Positions 48,388-55,369 of a DNA stretch of 64,000 nt are shown in pieces. The notes beneath the pieces are model-generated. The model did not search any database and was not told the DNA's origin. It saw only the letters and a program-made list of their open reading frames with translations. Each line of letters begins with the position of its first letter. Positions within the stretch are counted from its first letter, which is position 1. The DNA is from JBJHDF01 sp050486405 (GTDB lineage: Bacteria > Pseudomonadota > Gammaproteobacteria > Pseudomonadales > Cellvibrionaceae): NCBI GenBank assembly GCA_050486405.1, contig JBJHDF010000003.1:1-64000 (forward strand), read 5' to 3'. Made by a program: the position numbers and the translations under genes.

Positions 48388-48768
48388 TCAGCCCTGGGTA
48401 TCCTCGCCGGATTTGCCGGCGGGCTTGCCGCTGCTCTTGCGCGCGGGTGCCCGCTTGGCGCTGCTTTTGGCGCGACTGCCGCCGCCGGCCTTGACGTCGG
48501 GCCACTGGCTGAAGGGAAAGGGTTTTTCTTCGCTGTTGTAAGTCAGAAACTGCAGCGTGTGCAGAATATAGTGAGACAGGGACTGGCCGAACTGGCGCAA
48601 GTTGGCGTTGTCGTTGCCGGTCACCAGGGCAAAGATGAACTGCAGCAACACCACCACCGCCATCACTATGGCGGCGAAATAGAGCAGCACGGCAAACAGT
48701 ACCATAAACAGAAAACGCAGCCAGTGGCTCGGTGAGAGCAGATTGGACTTGAGTTCGTCATTGTTCAT
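48388..48768 (-). CDS. DUF4389 small membrane protein
   Basis: This 126-residue protein has a long hydrophobic stretch ([19 protein letters not shown] plus [13 protein letters not shown], residues about 18-50), enough for one or two membrane segments. A conserved amphipathic part follows ([31 protein letters not shown]) and then a Lys/Ala/Ser/Gly-rich basic tail. The pattern matches DUF4389, which is often next to gpsA and sixA in gammaproteobacteria; function is unknown. The start codon overlaps the gpsA stop (ATGA), so it is translationally coupled to gpsA. Confidence 0.92.
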   Translation of the reverse strand: MNNDELKSNLLSPSHWLRFLFMVLFAVLLYFAAIVMAVVVLLQFIFALVTGNDNANLRQFGQSLSHYILHTLQFLTYNSEEKPFPFSQWPDVKAGGGSRAKSSAKRAPARKSSGKPAGKSGEDTQG

Positions 48769-49787
48769 TGCGGATTCCCCATGTATTCCACGTCGGTGTT
48801 CTGTTCGCCCAACATCAGATTGCGGGCGACATCGGCAATGGCCTTACCCTCGAACAGCACACTGTAAAGCCCTGAGACCAATGGCATATAGACGCCGAGT
48901 TCATCGGCCTTCTGCTTGGTCTGACGCAGGGTGTTGATGCCTTCGGCCACCTGCCCCAGTTCGGCCAGTATATCATCCAGGGACTTGCCCTGGGCCAGCG
49001 CCTGCCCCACCCGGTAATTGCGGCTCAGGTCCGAGGTGCAGGTAAGAATCAAATCCCCTACCCCCGCCAGGCCGAGGAAAGTCATGGGGTTGGCGCCCCA
49101 CTCCCGGGCAAAGCGGCCCATTTCCGCCAGACTGCGGGTGAGCAGCATGGCCTGGGTGTTGTGGCCCGCGCCCAGAGCGGCAGCCATGCCGCAGATAATG
49201 GCGTAGATATTCTTCAGGGCGCCACCCAACTCCACGCCGTAGCGGTCGCTGTTGGCATAGACGCGAAAGGTTTCCGAACGCAGGGTCTGCTGCACGGCGG
49301 CGATCACCTCCGGCGACTCACTGGCGATCACCGTGCCTGTCTGCTGCTGCTGAACAATTTCCTTGGCGAAGTTGGGACCGCTGAGCACACCGATGAGGTG
49401 ATCCGGCAACTCCTGCTCCAGCACCTGGCTCATCAGGGTAAAGCCCTGGGGTTCAATGCCCTTGGCGGTACTGATCACCATGGCACCGGACTTGAGCAGC
49501 GGCTTCATGTCCTGCACCACCTGACGGAATGAGTGGGTGGGAATGGAGACGAACACCAGGTCGGCGTCGTCGAGCGCGAGGGCCAAGTCCGAGGTAACCA
49601 GCAGCTCCGGCACCAGTTGATGACCCGGCAGGTAGTTGTCGTTTTCCCGTTGTCGCTGGGCCTGATCGGCCTGGGCCGGATCCCGCATCCAGAGGTACGC
49701 GGGGTGACCGTTGCTGGCGATGATGTTGGCAATGGCTGTGCCAAAGCTGCCGCCGCCCAGCACGGCGGCCTTGAGTATTTTGTTCAT
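48765..49787 (-). CDS. gpsA: NAD(P)H-dependent glycerol-3-phosphate dehydrogenase
   Basis: This 340-residue enzyme reduces dihydroxyacetone phosphate to sn-glycerol-3-phosphate for phospholipid synthesis, in the cytoplasm. The nucleotide-binding motif is [14 protein letters not shown] near the N terminus; [19 protein letters not shown] and the active-site region [14 protein letters not shown] are all present. The ATG at 49787 ([12 protein letters not shown]) is chosen over an upstream in-frame start because it places the Rossmann motif at the normal distance. First gene of the operon gpsA-DUF4389-sixA-hydrolase-DUF4892. Confidence 0.97.
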   Translation of the reverse strand: MNKILKAAVLGGGSFGTAIANIIASNGHPAYLWMRDPAQADQAQRQRENDNYLPGHQLVPELLVTSDLALALDDADLVFVSIPTHSFRQVVQDMKPLLKSGAMVISTAKGIEPQGFTLMSQVLEQELPDHLIGVLSGPNFAKEIVQQQQTGTVIASESPEVIAAVQQTLRSETFRVYANSDRYGVELGGALKNIYAIICGMAAALGAGHNTQAMLLTRSLAEMGRFAREWGANPMTFLGLAGVGDLILTCTSDLSRNYRVGQALAQGKSLDDILAELGQVAEGINTLRQTKQKADELGVYMPLVSGLYSVLFEGKAIADVARNLMLGEQNTDVEYMGNPQ

Positions 49788-49895
49788 GATCGACAACCCC
49801 GTCTGGTGGGTGGCGGTGGTAGGCAAAAAGTAACGCTAAAACCGTCCGGAAACAGAACTCCGTCACTATTTTGCACAAAAAAAATCACATTTGGT

Positions 49896-49918
49896 TTGTC
49901 CACAAATTCTGTGGATAA
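49896..49918. promoter_or_regulatory. Inverted pair of DnaA-box-like sequences
   Basis: TTGTCCACA (49896-49904) and TGTGGATAA (49910-49918) face each other across five bases. The second is an exact reverse complement of the TTATCCACA DnaA consensus and the first differs at one position. Only two boxes are present and no replication genes are nearby, so this is more likely a regulatory or titration site than an origin. Confidence 0.45.
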
Positions 49919-50184
49919 GTTAGTGGATTGTTTTTGGGAAACTGACGCCAAGGCCCACTGTTGCTGGCCACCCCACAAATTGCACATTTTTTAATCTCAT
50001 TTTTTTCTCCTTGTTTTTCAATGAGTTATGGAACAACTCCCGCGTCTGAGTCATTTTTCCCGCACTGTGCCCGCTCCGGGATCAATCGCCTCGCGAGGTG
50101 TGCATAAAAAGTTAGTAGCCCTTAACCGCACACTGGCCGTAGCCACAAAACTTTAACAATTCAAGTGTAGAGAGTGCCGATTTC

Positions 50185-50204
50185 GGTGCCCCAATTTGGG
50201 CGCC
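50185..50204 (-). terminator. Weak hairpin downstream of the flavin reductase
   Basis: The arms GGTGCCC and GGGCGCC (one G-U pair) lie 28 bases beyond the flavin reductase stop. No T-run follows on the minus strand, so termination is uncertain. Confidence 0.35.
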
Positions 50205-50231
50205 ATTTCTCCCTTCTATATGAGAGCAGTA

Positions 50232-50735
50232 TCACTGGCTGCGCTGCAGGGTGGCGTAACCGCCGTCCACATAAATCAGCGGGTCCACCACCAGCTGGGG
50301 TATCTCAACGGCCTCAATCCGAGCCACCAGTATATGGTGGCTGCCGTAATCCACCACTTGATCCAGCGTACAGAAAAAGGTCGCCTGGGCATCCCGCAGA
50401 TAGGGCAGGTTTTCGTAACCCGGCGCCCAGTCCCCCACAGTGAAGCGGTCCACGTCCCCGCTGCGCCCGGCGCAGCGATTGGACACTTCCTCCTGACCGG
50501 CGGACAGGATGCTGATGGCAAAGCGGTTGCCGGCATCCACCAGATTACCCTGGCCGGAGATCTGCTTATTGACACACACCAACAGTGACGGCGGATCGTC
50601 GGACACCGAGGTCACAGAGGATACGGTCATGGCAAAGCGGCCGCCATCGGCGGTCTCAGTGGCCAAGACCCCGATACCAGACGCCAGGCGACGCATACCC
50701 AGTTTCATGGCGGTGACCAGATCGTTGCTGTGCAT
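50232..50735 (-). CDS. Flavin reductase family protein
   Basis: This 167-residue protein matches the small FMN-binding flavin reductase domain. Its motifs are MRRLASGIGVLAT, FAMTVSSVTSVSDDPPSLLVCV, FAISILSAGQEEVSNRCAG and a C-terminal YVDGGYATL. Such proteins reduce free FMN or FAD with NAD(P)H and usually supply a partner monooxygenase (HpaC-type); no monooxygenase gene is adjacent, so the partner is unknown. Monocistronic on the minus strand, upstream of the divergent tRNA cluster. Confidence 0.92.
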   Translation of the reverse strand: MHSNDLVTAMKLGMRRLASGIGVLATETADGGRFAMTVSSVTSVSDDPPSLLVCVNKQISGQGNLVDAGNRFAISILSAGQEEVSNRCAGRSGDVDRFTVGDWAPGYENLPYLRDAQATFFCTLDQVVDYGSHHILVARIEAVEIPQLVVDPLIYVDGGYATLQRSQ

Positions 50736-50814
50736 ATTTCCTCCGGGGAATCAGGCCGCTATTCTGACGAGGCCGGCCGGTGGAAACAAGCCCCGGCGCG
50801 GGGGCAGTTTTTCA

Positions 50815-50843
50815 TTGACGGAGCTGGTGGCCATGGGTATCAT
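50815..50843 (+). promoter_or_regulatory. Promoter of the tRNA-Pro-Arg-His cluster
   Basis: The elements are -35 TTGACG, a 17-base spacer and -10 TATCAT, ending 35 bases before the tRNA-Pro gene. The spacing and match to the sigma70 consensus are good. Confidence 0.65.
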
Positions 50844-50878
50844 GCGCAGCTCCCGAAATCTGGTGGTGTTGTGATTGT

Positions 50879-50955
50879 CGGAGTGTAGCGCAGCCTGGTA
50901 GCGCGTCTGCTTTGGGAGCAGAATGTCGGGGGTTCGAATCCCTCCACTCCGACCA
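50879..50955 (+). tRNA. tRNA-Pro (anticodon TGG)
   Basis: 77 bases with an encoded CCA end. Acceptor CGGAGTG pairs with CACTCCG. The anticodon arm TCTGC-GCAGA encloses TTTGGGA, with TGG at positions 34-36. The T loop GGTTCGAATCC is standard. Confidence 0.96.
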
Positions 50956-50998
50956 ACCGGACCCGCAACACCAGGCTCGCAACGGTTGCGACCAGCAT

Positions 50999-51075
50999 GC
51001 GCCCGTAGCTCAGCTGGATAGAGCATCCGCCTTCTAAGCGGATGGTCGCAGGTTCGAGTCCTGCCGGGCGCGCCA
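50999..51075 (+). tRNA. tRNA-Arg (anticodon TCT)
   Basis: 77 bases with encoded CCA. Acceptor GCGCCCG pairs with CGGGCGC. The anticodon arm TCCGC-GCGGA encloses CTTCTAA, anticodon TCT. It lies 43 bases after tRNA-Pro, probably in the same transcript. Confidence 0.96.
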
Positions 51076-51113
51076 TTTTTGGCTTTGGGAGATGTTATAG
51101 TAAGTTCTGTGAC

Positions 51114-51190
51114 GGTGGCTGTAGCTCAGTTGGTAGAGCCCTGGATTGTGATTCCAGTCGTCGGGGGTTCGAGTCCCCTCAGCCACCCCA
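51114..51190 (+). tRNA. tRNA-His (anticodon GTG)
   Basis: The acceptor GTGGCTG pairs with CAGCCAC. The extra 5' G at 51114 faces the C discriminator, the usual tRNA-His identity feature. The anticodon arm CTGGA-TCCAG encloses TTGTGAT. CCA is encoded. Confidence 0.96.
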
Positions 51191-51207
51191 ATTTCTCTCT
51201 ATCTCAT

Positions 51208-51238
51208 AATCAAATAGATCTTCCTGATCTATTTGATT
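51208..51238 (+). terminator. 13-bp perfect hairpin after the tRNA cluster
   Basis: AATCAAATAGATC and its exact reverse complement flank a TTCCT loop, 18 bases after tRNA-His. The stem is AT-rich and no T-run follows, so its role as terminator is likely only from position. Confidence 0.5.
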
Positions 51239-51241
51239 GTC

Positions 51242-51339
51242 GCCCTTGAAATACTGGCGAAATTGCGTGGAATTCCTGGCATTTCAAGGGCTCGCGACCG
51301 GGCTGCGCCCGGCGGCGCGGCAGAGCCTGCCCCGCGAGC
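51242..51339 (+). repeat. Nested inverted repeats in the folD leader
   Basis: An 11-bp inverted repeat (GCCCTTGAAAT 51242-51252, ATTTCAAGGGC 51281-51291) runs directly into a second structure. In that one GCTCGCG (51290-51296) pairs with CGCGAGC (51333-51339) and encloses two hairpins: CCGGGC-TGC-GCCCGG (51298-51312) and GGCAG-AGC-CTGCC (51319-51331), a three-way-junction shape. The two outer helices share bases and are mutually exclusive in part. Identity is unknown: leader RNA, decayed palindromic element or chance. Confidence 0.5.
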
Positions 51340-51470
51340 GTTGCGAGTGCTTTGGGCACCTCCGTGTGCCGCGTTAGTGCCTGTAGAGGGTTCCTTGCCC
51401 TTCTCTCTTGGCGAATGGCCAAACGCTGTGGGACAATGATCGCCCTCTTTTGTTTCGAGATGATTTTCAC

Positions 51471-52316
51471 ATGCCCGCACTGGTCCTCGACGGCAAGACA
51501 CTGGCCCAAAAAACCGAACAGGAACTCTCCCGGCGCGTGCTGGCATTGCGCGAAAGCACCGGCCGCACCCCCATTCTGGCCACCATTCTGGTAGGCGACG
51601 ACCCGGCATCGGCCACCTACGTACGCATGAAGGGCAACGCCTGTCAGCGGGTAGGCATGGAGTCGCTGCGGGTGGAGCTTCCCGGCAGCACCAGCACCGA
51701 CCAGTTGCTGGCAAAAATCGCCGAACTCAACGCCAACCCGGACGTACACGGCATACTGCTGCAGCACCCGGTGCCGGAGCAGATCGACGAACGCCTGTGC
51801 TTCGACGCCATCAGTGCGGAAAAGGACGTGGACGGCGTCACCTGCCTGGGCTTTGGCCGCATGAGCATGGGCGAACCGGCCTACGGCTGCGCCACGCCCA
51901 AGGGCATCATGCGCCTGCTGCAAGCCTACAATATCGAGCTGAGCGGCCGCCACGCCGTGGTGGTGGGGCGCAGCCCCATTCTCGGCAAACCCATGGCCAT
52001 GATGCTGCTCAACGCCAACGCTACGGTCACCATCTGTCACTCCCGCACCCGGGAACTGGAGCAACATATCCGCCAAGCGGATATACTGGTGGGAGCCGTG
52101 GGCAAACCGGAGTTCATTCAGGCCCACTGGATCAAGGACGGCGCCGTGGTGGTGGATGCCGGCTACCACCCGGGCGGCGTGGGCGACATCGCCCTGACGG
52201 ACCTGGAGAATCGCGTCCACGCCTATACACCGGTGCCCGGCGGCGTGGGCCCCATGACCATCAACACCCTGATTTATCAGACGGTGGAGTCGGCAGAGCA
52301 AAAGCTCCAGCGCTGA
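51471..52316 (+). CDS. folD: Bifunctional methylenetetrahydrofolate dehydrogenase / methenyltetrahydrofolate cyclohydrolase
   Basis: This 281-residue enzyme interconverts methylene-, methenyl- and formyl-tetrahydrofolate with NADP in the cytoplasm. Motifs: [17 protein letters not shown] (catalytic Tyr and Lys), [29 protein letters not shown] (cofactor loop) and the C-terminal [15 protein letters not shown]. The open frame continues upstream, but the ATG at 51471 gives the family N terminus [15 protein letters not shown]. It is followed by a small secreted protein and rsuA. Confidence 0.97.
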   Translation: MPALVLDGKTLAQKTEQELSRRVLALRESTGRTPILATILVGDDPASATYVRMKGNACQRVGMESLRVELPGSTSTDQLLAKIAELNANPDVHGILLQHPVPEQIDERLCFDAISAEKDVDGVTCLGFGRMSMGEPAYGCATPKGIMRLLQAYNIELSGRHAVVVGRSPILGKPMAMMLLNANATVTICHSRTRELEQHIRQADILVGAVGKPEFIQAHWIKDGAVVVDAGYHPGGVGDIALTDLENRVHAYTPVPGGVGPMTINTLIYQTVESAEQKLQR

Positions 52317-52369
52317 AACAGCGCTAAGGCACCACCGGACCAACGGAAGATTGTTAACGGAAGTACCCC

Positions 52370-52699
52370 ATGCGCAAATCACTGACCGTCTATTCAGCGC
52401 TCTGGTCCCTGGGATACTGCGGGATTGCCCTGGCCGACGAGCGCAACTTCTCCTATACCTGTACGCTGAAAGACATAGAGCGGCAGATTCTGGTGCGCTA
52501 TCTGGTACCGGACCAGGATGTACCCTGCGAGATCTACTACCAGCGCGAGGAACGCACCGAACTACTCTGGCGTGCCAACAATCAGGAAGGCTTTTGCGAA
52601 AACGAAGCCCGGGACTTTGCCGACAAACACCGCCACTGGGGCTGGAAATGCAACGGCCACAACCTGCCCGAAGCCAAACCCCGGGACGACTTCTACTGA
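52370..52699 (+). CDS. Small secreted protein with four cysteines, function unknown
   Basis: This 109-residue protein has a signal peptide ending near ALA (residues 20-22), then a mature part of about 87 residues. Four Cys (YTCTL, VPCEI, GFCEN, KCNGH) could form two disulfides. Trp-rich patches (LLWRANN, HWGWKC) and many charged residues are visible. I do not recognise a named family. GGAAG lies seven bases before the ATG; the gene sits 53 bases after folD and nine bases before rsuA, so it is likely transcribed with rsuA-rsmC. Confidence 0.8.
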   Translation: MRKSLTVYSALWSLGYCGIALADERNFSYTCTLKDIERQILVRYLVPDQDVPCEIYYQREERTELLWRANNQEGFCENEARDFADKHRHWGWKCNGHNLPEAKPRDDFY

Positions 52700-52708
52700 T
52701 CCGTCACC

Positions 52709-53404
52709 ATGCGCCTGGACAAGTTCGTCAGCCACTGCAGCGGCCTTTCGCGCAAACAGGCCCGGGCCCGCATCATCCAGGGGGCGGTAACCGTAGACGG
52801 CGCCGTGCAGCGGGACATCACCCGCCCTACTGACGCCGGGCAACAGGTCGCCCTCGATCAACAACCGCTCACCCTGCCCGGCAAACGCTACCTGATGCTG
52901 CACAAACCCGCCGGCTATGTCTGCGCCCGCAGCGACGGCGAGCACCCCACGGTACTCGATCTGCTGCCACCGGGCACGGATCTGCAGATCGTCGGCCGTC
53001 TGGATCTGGACACCACCGGCCTGCTGCTGCTCACCGACGACGGCCAATGGAATCACCGCATCACGACCCCGTCCAGCCGCTGCGCCAAAACCTACCGGGT
53101 GCACACCGCCGACCCTCTGAGCCCGGATCTGGTGGACGCCTTTGCCCGGGGCGTGCAGCTGCGCAGCGACCCCCAGCCCACCCGACCGGCGCGACTGGAG
53201 ATACTCCGCCCCCGGGAAGCGCTTATCACCCTGGAGGAAGGCCGCTACCACCAAGTGAAACGCATGTTCGCCAGCGCCGGCAACCGGGTGACGGCGCTGC
53301 ACCGCGAGACCTTGGGCAAGTTGCGCCTGGACCCGAATCTGAAACCCGGCGACTACCGGGAACTGAGCGCCGACGAAGTGGCCGCCGCCGGTTCCGCGAT
53401 ATGA
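52709..53404 (+). CDS. rsuA: 16S rRNA pseudouridine synthase, RsuA family
   Basis: 231 residues. The N-terminal S4 RNA-binding domain (RLDKFVSHCSGLSRKQARARI) is followed by the RsuA/RluB catalytic domain, with the active Asp in VGRLDLDTTGLLLLTDDG and the downstream ALITLEEGRYHQVKRMFAS. RsuA makes pseudouridine 516 in 16S rRNA. The length matches RsuA rather than the longer RluB; the exact target site is inferred from family. Its stop overlaps the rsmC start (ATGA). Confidence 0.92.
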   Translation: MRLDKFVSHCSGLSRKQARARIIQGAVTVDGAVQRDITRPTDAGQQVALDQQPLTLPGKRYLMLHKPAGYVCARSDGEHPTVLDLLPPGTDLQIVGRLDLDTTGLLLLTDDGQWNHRITTPSSRCAKTYRVHTADPLSPDLVDAFARGVQLRSDPQPTRPARLEILRPREALITLEEGRYHQVKRMFASAGNRVTALHRETLGKLRLDPNLKPGDYRELSADEVAAAGSAI

Positions 53405-54477
53405 GTGGCGGCATCAAACAACAGTCGGGCGATCCGACACTCGACTGGCTGCAGCAGCAGATGGCGGACAATGCCGGCCCCGACAGCCTCTGGTGCTGCG
53501 ACGAAAACGCCCTGCCCCTACCGGACAACACCGAGCACTGGCATCACCGCCCGACCATCCTCAGCAACCGCTGGGATCTGGTGCAACAGGCGCAAACCCG
53601 GGGCTTCGAAGCCCACTTTAGCGATTTCGACTTTTCCCGGTTCGATCAGCGGCCGCGGCAACAGGTGTTCTACCGAATCTCCAAGGAAAAACCGCTGCTG
53701 CATTACCTCTGCAATCAGGCCTTTGCCCATCTGGCGCCCGGTGGGGAGTTGTTTCTGTGCGGCGAAAAGGGTGACGGCGCCAAGGCCGCAATAGCCCGGG
53801 CCGCGACCCTGTTCGGCGACGGTGGCGGACACCGCAAGCTGGGCAATACCTACTGCGCCGTGTTGCGCAAATGCCGTGCAGACGCAGAACCGCCATGGCT
53901 GAACGACAGCGACTACCACCGCCTGCGCCCAGTGGCGACCCGGGATGGACTGGAGTTTTACAGTAAGCCCGGGGTATTCGGCTGGCATAAAATCGATCCG
54001 GGCAGCGCCTTTTTGGTCGATGCCCTGCCCGGGGTACTGGACGGCCTGGCGACCCCACCGCGCCGTCTGCTGGACCTGGGTTGCGGCTACGGCTTCCTGG
54101 CACTGATGACCCACCGGTTGCCGCTGCAGCGGCGGCTGCTTACCGACAACAACGCCGCGGCGCTGATCGCCGCCCGGCATAACTGCAGCGTCAACGGTGT
54201 GGCGGCGGAAGTTGTGGCCGCCGATTGCGGCGACGGCATTGCGGAAAGCTTCGACCTGATCCTGTGCAACCCGCCCTTTCACCAGGGCTTTGCCGTGGAG
54301 GGAAACCTGACCGACCGCTTTCTCGGCGCCTGCCGCCGCTTGCTGACAGCGGACGGTCTGGCGCTGTTTGTGATCAACAGTTTTATTCCGCTGGAGCGCA
54401 AGGCGCAGCCACGCTTCAGCACTGTGAACACTATTGCCAATAACGGGCAATTCAAGCTGGTGGTTTTGCGTTTATGA
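53401..54477 (+). CDS. rsmC: 16S rRNA (guanine-1207-N2)-methyltransferase
   Basis: 358 residues, the usual RsmC layout of a degenerate N-terminal methyltransferase-like domain (to about residue 165) and an active C-terminal domain. LLDLGCGYGFLALMT binds AdoMet (about 219-233) and LILCNPPFHQGF carries the NPPF catalytic motif for base N2 methylation. HKIDPGSAFLVDALP fits the family. The start codon overlaps the rsuA stop by four bases, coupling two enzymes that modify the same 16S rRNA. Confidence 0.93.
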   Translation: MSGGIKQQSGDPTLDWLQQQMADNAGPDSLWCCDENALPLPDNTEHWHHRPTILSNRWDLVQQAQTRGFEAHFSDFDFSRFDQRPRQQVFYRISKEKPLLHYLCNQAFAHLAPGGELFLCGEKGDGAKAAIARAATLFGDGGGHRKLGNTYCAVLRKCRADAEPPWLNDSDYHRLRPVATRDGLEFYSKPGVFGWHKIDPGSAFLVDALPGVLDGLATPPRRLLDLGCGYGFLALMTHRLPLQRRLLTDNNAAALIAARHNCSVNGVAAEVVAADCGDGIAESFDLILCNPPFHQGFAVEGNLTDRFLGACRRLLTADGLALFVINSFIPLERKAQPRFSTVNTIANNGQFKLVVLRL

Positions 54478-54491
54478 GATGGCTTCTACGT

Positions 54492-55073
54492 CTATGGCCG
54501 TAACACTTCCATAGCAGCGTTCAACTCCTGCAGGCGGCGGGCATCGCCGCCGCGATCCGGGTGATGGGTCATGGCCAGACTGCGATAGCGCTGACGAATC
54601 TCGGTGTCGCTCACCGGGTCCGTCAAACCCAGCTCCGCCAGCGCCCCCGCTCGTGCGGGGCCGTCAGCCCGGCCTTCCAGCCGCCGCCAGAACTCCGCCA
54701 GCAACTGCGCCACGCTCTCTCCGGTGGCGGCTTCGTAATTGCCCCAATCTCGGTAGTAACACTCCAGCGCGTCGTCACCTGCGCTGACCAGCGCCTGCTG
54801 CCGCTCACCTTCGATTACAGCGCGGCAAACAATGGCCAGGGGAGAGATATCCAGCGTCAGCCCCCGGGGCAAAAACTCATCCCGCAGGCGGTACAGGGCG
54901 TTGAACACGCAAAAGTGCACCCGAAACAGTTGCAGCGGGTCCAAACTATAGTCCCGGGCTACCAGTTCCCGGGCCTTGAGCGCCTCGATCAACTGGTGCT
55001 CGGAGCGCGCCGGCCCGGGGCTCTGCAGCAGGTCCCTGAGCGGCGTCAGCAAGGGGTTTTCAACGGCGTTCAT
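54492..55073 (-). CDS. DnaJ-related protein (DNAJ_related N-domain plus C-terminal J-domain)
   Basis: This 193-residue protein has an N-terminal region typical of the DNAJ_related family (TPLRDLLQSPGPARSEHQLIEAL, LFRVHFCVFNALYRLRDE) and a C-terminal J-domain with the HPD signature (YRSLAMTHHPDRGGDARRLQ, about 170-190). J-domains stimulate DnaK ATPase; the client is unknown. The frame is open further upstream, but the ATG at 55073 (NAVENPLLTPL) gives the family N terminus. It is convergent with rsmC, 14 bases apart. Confidence 0.92.
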   Translation of the reverse strand: MNAVENPLLTPLRDLLQSPGPARSEHQLIEALKARELVARDYSLDPLQLFRVHFCVFNALYRLRDEFLPRGLTLDISPLAIVCRAVIEGERQQALVSAGDDALECYYRDWGNYEAATGESVAQLLAEFWRRLEGRADGPARAGALAELGLTDPVSDTEIRQRYRSLAMTHHPDRGGDARRLQELNAAMEVLRP

Positions 55074-55147
55074 TGCCCCAGTATAGCAAGGCGGTACAAG
55101 CCGCCCTGGGCCGGGTAGCAGCGCCAAAAAAACGACCCGAAAAGGGG

Positions 55148-55176
55148 TTGACCGATCCCTGGCGGGCATATAGGAT
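55148..55176 (+). promoter_or_regulatory. Promoter of tRNA-Asn
   Basis: The elements are -35 TTGACC, a 17-base spacer and -10 TAGGAT, about 35 bases before the tRNA gene, with a GC-rich discriminator after the -10 typical of stable RNA genes. Confidence 0.6.
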
Positions 55177-55211
55177 ACGCACCTCTTCGGGCCCAACCCC
55201 GGGGACGCCAC

Positions 55212-55287
55212 TCCGCCTTAGCTCAGTTGGTAGAGCAAATGACTGTTAATCATTGGGTCGCTGGTTCGAGCCCAGCAGGCGGAGCCA
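55212..55287 (+). tRNA. tRNA-Asn (anticodon GTT)
   Basis: 76 bases with encoded CCA. The acceptor TCCGCCT pairs with AGGCGGA; anticodon loop CTGTTAA gives GTT; T loop GGTTCGAGCC. Single gene transcribed from its own promoter. Confidence 0.97.
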
Positions 55288-55296
55288 TATCTCCCT

Positions 55297-55318
55297 AACC
55301 ACCCCAACATGGGTGGTT
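55297..55318 (+). terminator. Terminator of tRNA-Asn
   Basis: The perfect 8-bp stem AACCACCC / GGGTGGTT with loop CAACAT starts nine bases after the tRNA. Only a short T-run follows. Confidence 0.6.
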
Positions 55319-55327
55319 TCATCAAGG

Positions 55328-55363
55328 CCAATGATTGACCGCTGACGCGGCCTTAATCATTGG
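55328..55363 (-). terminator. Long hairpin downstream of the peptidase-like gene
   Basis: CCAATGATT (55328-55336) pairs with AATCATTGG (55355-55363) and an inner CCGC/GCGG helix closes on a GTCA loop. It begins six bases past the stop of the minus-strand gene at 55370 and is placed as a 3' end structure of that operon. Confidence 0.5.
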
Positions 55364-55369
55364 TGAGTA

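Larger units (their letters stand above)
49788..50231. other. 444-bp AT-rich intergenic region upstream of gpsA
   Basis: No convincing gene. It holds an inverted pair of DnaA-box-like 9-mers (49896-49918), a possible 26-codon minus-strand reading frame with a good AAGGAG site (50000-49920), A/T tracts and a hairpin beyond the flavin reductase stop (50185-50204). It must also carry the gpsA promoter, which I could not place with confidence. Confidence 0.6.

Noticed and set aside
49788..50231. Replication origin
   Set aside because: Only two DnaA-like boxes, no clustered boxes or AT-rich repeats, and none of dnaA, dnaN, mnmG or rpmH nearby.
50790..50812. Terminator-like hairpin GCCCCG/CGGGGGC followed by TTTTT on the plus strand
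   Set aside because: No plus-strand gene lies upstream of it, and it sits just before the tRNA promoter.
54087..54477. Minus-strand frame opposite rsmC
   Set aside because: The plus strand shows the LDLGCGYG and NPPF motifs of RsmC in the right order; the antisense frame has no domain.
55212..55287. Integration site of a genomic island at tRNA-Asn
   Set aside because: No integrase gene and no repeated copy of the tRNA 3' end was seen in the window.
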